Positions 62,170-64,000 of a stretch of 64,000 bases of DNA are shown here, piece by piece. This DNA comes from an uncultured Clostridiaceae bacterium (GTDB taxonomy: Bacteria > Bacillota > Clostridia > Lachnospirales > Lachnospiraceae): positions 59,196-123,195 of the forward strand of contig CABSIM010000003.1 of NCBI GenBank assembly GCA_902477765.1. The letters run 5' to 3'. Under the pieces are notes generated by a model, which searched no databases, had not been told where the DNA came from, and was given only the letters and a program-made list of their open reading frames with translations. Both the position numbers and the translations under genes were made by a program. The first letter of the stretch is position 1. Each line of letters starts with the position of its first letter.

Positions 62170-64000
62170 ATGGAAAGAAAGCAAGTGGAGATCCTGGCTC
62201 CGGCCGGATCCTATGAGAGCATGACCGCAGCGGTAAATGCAGGCGCGGATGCGGTGTACATCGGCGGAAGCAGGTTCGGTGCCAGGGCCTATGCGGACAA
62301 CCCGGACGAGGAGACCATGATAAAGGCCATTGACTATGTCCATCTTCATGGACGCCGGCTTTACATGACGGTCAATACGCTGATGAAGGAAAAGGAACTG
62401 GCCGAGCTGGACAGTTTTCTGACTCCATATTATGAAGCCGGTCTGGACGCCGTCATTGTTCAGGATCTGGGGGCATTCCTTCATATCAGAGATCATTTTC
62501 CGGGCCTGCCCCTCCATGTCAGTACCCAGATGACCGTCACCGGAAAATACAGTGCTTCCATGCTGAAAAGAATGGGGGCATCAAGAGTGGTGCCTGCCAG
62601 GGAACTCAGTATTCCGGAACTGAAGGAAATGTATGATGAAACCGGAATGGAGATCGAGGTATTTGTACATGGGGCACTGTGTTACTGCTATTCAGGCCAG
62701 TGCCTGTTTTCCAGCCTCATCGGCGGCCGCAGCGGCAACCGGGGACGGTGTGCCCAGACCTGCCGCCTGCCGTTTGAAGTCATGAGGGGGCGAAATCCGT
62801 TAAATAAGAAGAACGACCGTTATGTGCTGAGCCTGAAAGATCTCTGCACGCTGGATATTCTGCCTGAAATTCTGGAAACAGGGGTCTGTTCCCTGAAAAT
62901 TGAGGGAAGAATGAAAAGTCCCCGCTATACTGCCGGAGTTGTAAGCATATACAGAAAGTATGTGGACCGGTACCTGAAGTACGGAAAAGAGGGATGGACC
63001 GTGGAAGAACGGGACCGGGCCATGCTTCTGGATCTTTTTGACCGGGGCGGACAGACGGAAGGATATTACAGGAAACATAACGGACGTGATATGGTGGTCC
63101 TGAAAGAAAAACCTGCTTTCCGGGAGGGAAATCAGGAACTGTTTGATCGGCTGGACAGGGAATACGTGAACAGAGAGAAGCAGGAGGAAATTTCCGGAGA
63201 GGCGTGGTTTGAAGCGGGTAAAGCGGCAAAGCTTACAGTATGGCCGGCGCACATCCCTTCTTCAGAAAAGCAGCCTGTGCCGGAGGTCTCAGTGACCGTT
63301 TCCGGAGAACCGGTGGAGGAGGCAAAAAATGCTCCCATGGATGAAGAACGGATCCGCCGTCAGCTTTCCAGAACAGGGGGATCCCCGTTTATATTCCGGG
63401 ATCTTTCGGTTCACGTTTCCGGGAATATTTTCGTACCCATGCAGGAACTGAACCGCCTCAGGAGGGAAGCTCTGGAGAAACTGGAAAACGAGATTCCGGC
63501 ACAGCATCACAGGACAGCACCGGCAGAAACCGGCCCTGTCAGGAAAGAAGCGCCGGAAGAGCCGCGGGCAGCCGGAGGGCGCCCGGAACTGGCAGCACTG
63601 GTAAATACCGGAGAGCAGTTTGAAGCCGTCAGATCCCTGCTTTCCGTCTGGAACGGAGAACAGTCAGAAGCACCGGTGCGGTCGTTTATCTGGCTGGCAT
63701 CCGATACCTTTGAACCGTCGGAATGGAAATCCATGGTCCTCGCATGTCATGAGGTTTCCGCCGGCTGCGGCCTGATGCTTCCCAGAATCTTCCGCCGGGA
63801 AGCAGAGAGGTTTTTCCTGAAAAACAGAGAAGTTCTGCTGGATGCCGGATTTGACCGCCTGGGAGCAGGTTCCATGGAAGAACCGGAATTCGCCGCCCGG
63901 TATTTTCCGGGTCTGAAGCTTACGTTTGATCATGGGATGTATACCTTCAACCATCTGGCGGCAGAAGCCATGCGGGAAATGGGGGCAGACCCCTGTTTCC
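62170..64000 (+). CDS. U32 family peptidase-like protein with DUF3656 domain, cut by window end
   Basis: Open from ATG 62170 (AAGGAGAAAAT upstream) to the last base, at least 610 residues. The U32 domain occupies about 1-310: LAPAGSYESMTAAVNAGADAVYIGG (in part), VHGALCYCYSGQCLFSS with the Cys cluster, GNRGRCAQTCRLP and LKIEGRMKSP. From about 340 the DUF3656 region follows (VSVTVSGEPVEEA, LSRTGGSPFIF, NIFVPMQELNRLRREALEKL). The pair of domains is that of RlhA, which hydroxylates a cytidine in 23S rRNA; U32 proteins in Firmicutes also hydroxylate tRNA uridine. A second barrel (PELAALVNTGEQFEAV) begins before the cut. Confidence 0.88.
   Translation, partial: MERKQVEILAPAGSYESMTAAVNAGADAVYIGGSRFGARAYADNPDEETMIKAIDYVHLHGRRLYMTVNTLMKEKELAELDSFLTPYYEAGLDAVIVQDLGAFLHIRDHFPGLPLHVSTQMTVTGKYSASMLKRMGASRVVPARELSIPELKEMYDETGMEIEVFVHGALCYCYSGQCLFSSLIGGRSGNRGRCAQTCRLPFEVMRGRNPLNKKNDRYVLSLKDLCTLDILPEILETGVCSLKIEGRMKSPRYTAGVVSIYRKYVDRYLKYGKEGWTVEERDRAMLLDLFDRGGQTEGYYRKHNGRDMVVLKEKPAFREGNQELFDRLDREYVNREKQEEISGEAWFEAGKAAKLTVWPAHIPSSEKQPVPEVSVTVSGEPVEEAKNAPMDEERIRRQLSRTGGSPFIFRDLSVHVSGNIFVPMQELNRLRREALEKLENEIPAQHHRTAPAETGPVRKEAPEEPRAAGGRPELAALVNTGEQFEAVRSLLSVWNGEQSEAPVRSFIWLASDTFEPSEWKSMVLACHEVSAGCGLMLPRIFRREAERFFLKNREVLLDAGFDRLGAGSMEEPEFAARYFPGLKLTFDHGMYTFNHLAAEAMREMGADPCF

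Noticed and set aside
1..64000. tRNA or rRNA genes, CRISPR array, insertion sequence, prophage or attachment site
   Set aside because: No tRNA-like cloverleaf, spaced repeats, transposase or phage genes were recognised on reading both strands.

Overview
The window reads as a stretch of chromosome from a spore-forming, gut-type Clostridia bacterium, most likely Lachnospiraceae. The pointers are roughly balanced base composition, very strong GGAGG ribosome binding sites, SpoIID- and SleB-type proteins, a CIRCE (HrcA) operator, PPi-type phosphofructokinase signatures, clostridial conserved families (DUF5662, DUF3841, a DUF6106-like protein) and many YesMN/AraC-controlled ABC systems. Genus cannot be fixed from the sequence. 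No tRNA, rRNA operon, insertion sequence, prophage or CRISPR array was recognised; the gene order looks like stable core plus metabolic accessory operons.

Layout. 0-3.6 kb: tail of a YolD-like gene, a minus-strand AspT/YidE-like membrane exchanger that lacks the usual central TrkA_C domains, then an ECF sigma factor, a membrane anti-sigma candidate with a SPOR-like tail and a lipoprotein. 3.7-4.9 kb: a secreted choline-binding-repeat protein with a GH5-like domain that seems to have lost its nucleophile. 5.0-6.3 kb: two tandem Hsp20 genes behind a promoter embedded in a CIRCE operator. 6.6-8.6 kb: rRNA methyltransferase, Nudix hydrolase, small membrane protein. 8.7-15.6 kb: a YesM/YesN two-component system followed by an AfuABC/FbpABC-type importer. 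15.7-20.7 kb (minus): MATE exporter, then an operon of AraC regulator, a signal-less ParB-like/BMP fusion protein and a phosphoesterase. 20.8-29.6 kb: an alpha-galactoside/sucrose utilisation operon (binding protein, two permeases, GH36 alpha-galactosidase, membrane protein, GH13 amylosucrase-type enzyme, MsmK-type ATPase), divergent from the AraC operon and separated from it by repeated ATACCA sites. 29.7-31.8 kb: NudC and two DUF3841 proteins.

31.9-34.7 kb: LysR regulator divergent from leuC-leuD. 35-37.8 kb: a TrpXYZ-like ABC importer. 38-42.5 kb: YbaK-type deacylase, SleB-type cell wall hydrolase, a divergent PEP carboxykinase and a HAD phosphatase. 42.6-44.2 kb (minus): a second ECF sigma, anti-sigma-like and membrane protein set. 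44.4-48.1 kb: deoxyribonucleoside salvage (deoB, deoC, cdd, pyrimidine nucleoside phosphorylase), followed by a probable 6S RNA gene. 48.5-52.1 kb: AI-2E family transporter and a large SpoIID/LytB-domain protein. 52.2-53.4 kb (minus): PPi-type phosphofructokinase. 53.4-55.1 kb: an unexplained structured non-coding stretch with a strong terminator, a conserved hypothetical gene and a secreted nuclease. 55.2-59.7 kb: SEC-C protein, methyltransferase, Hsp33, cold shock protein, DUF5662 protein, YprB-type exonuclease. 59.9-64 kb: ruvA, ruvB, zapA and a U32/DUF3656 protein cut by the window end.

The physiological theme is carbohydrate and nucleoside scavenging (alpha-galactosides, possibly sugar phosphates, deoxyribonucleosides) joined to PPi-dependent glycolysis and PEP carboxykinase, with envelope stress control by two ECF sigma systems. 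The strongest candidates for something little described are the cytoplasmic ParB-like/BMP fusion next to the sugar operon and the non-coding locus near 53.5 kb.
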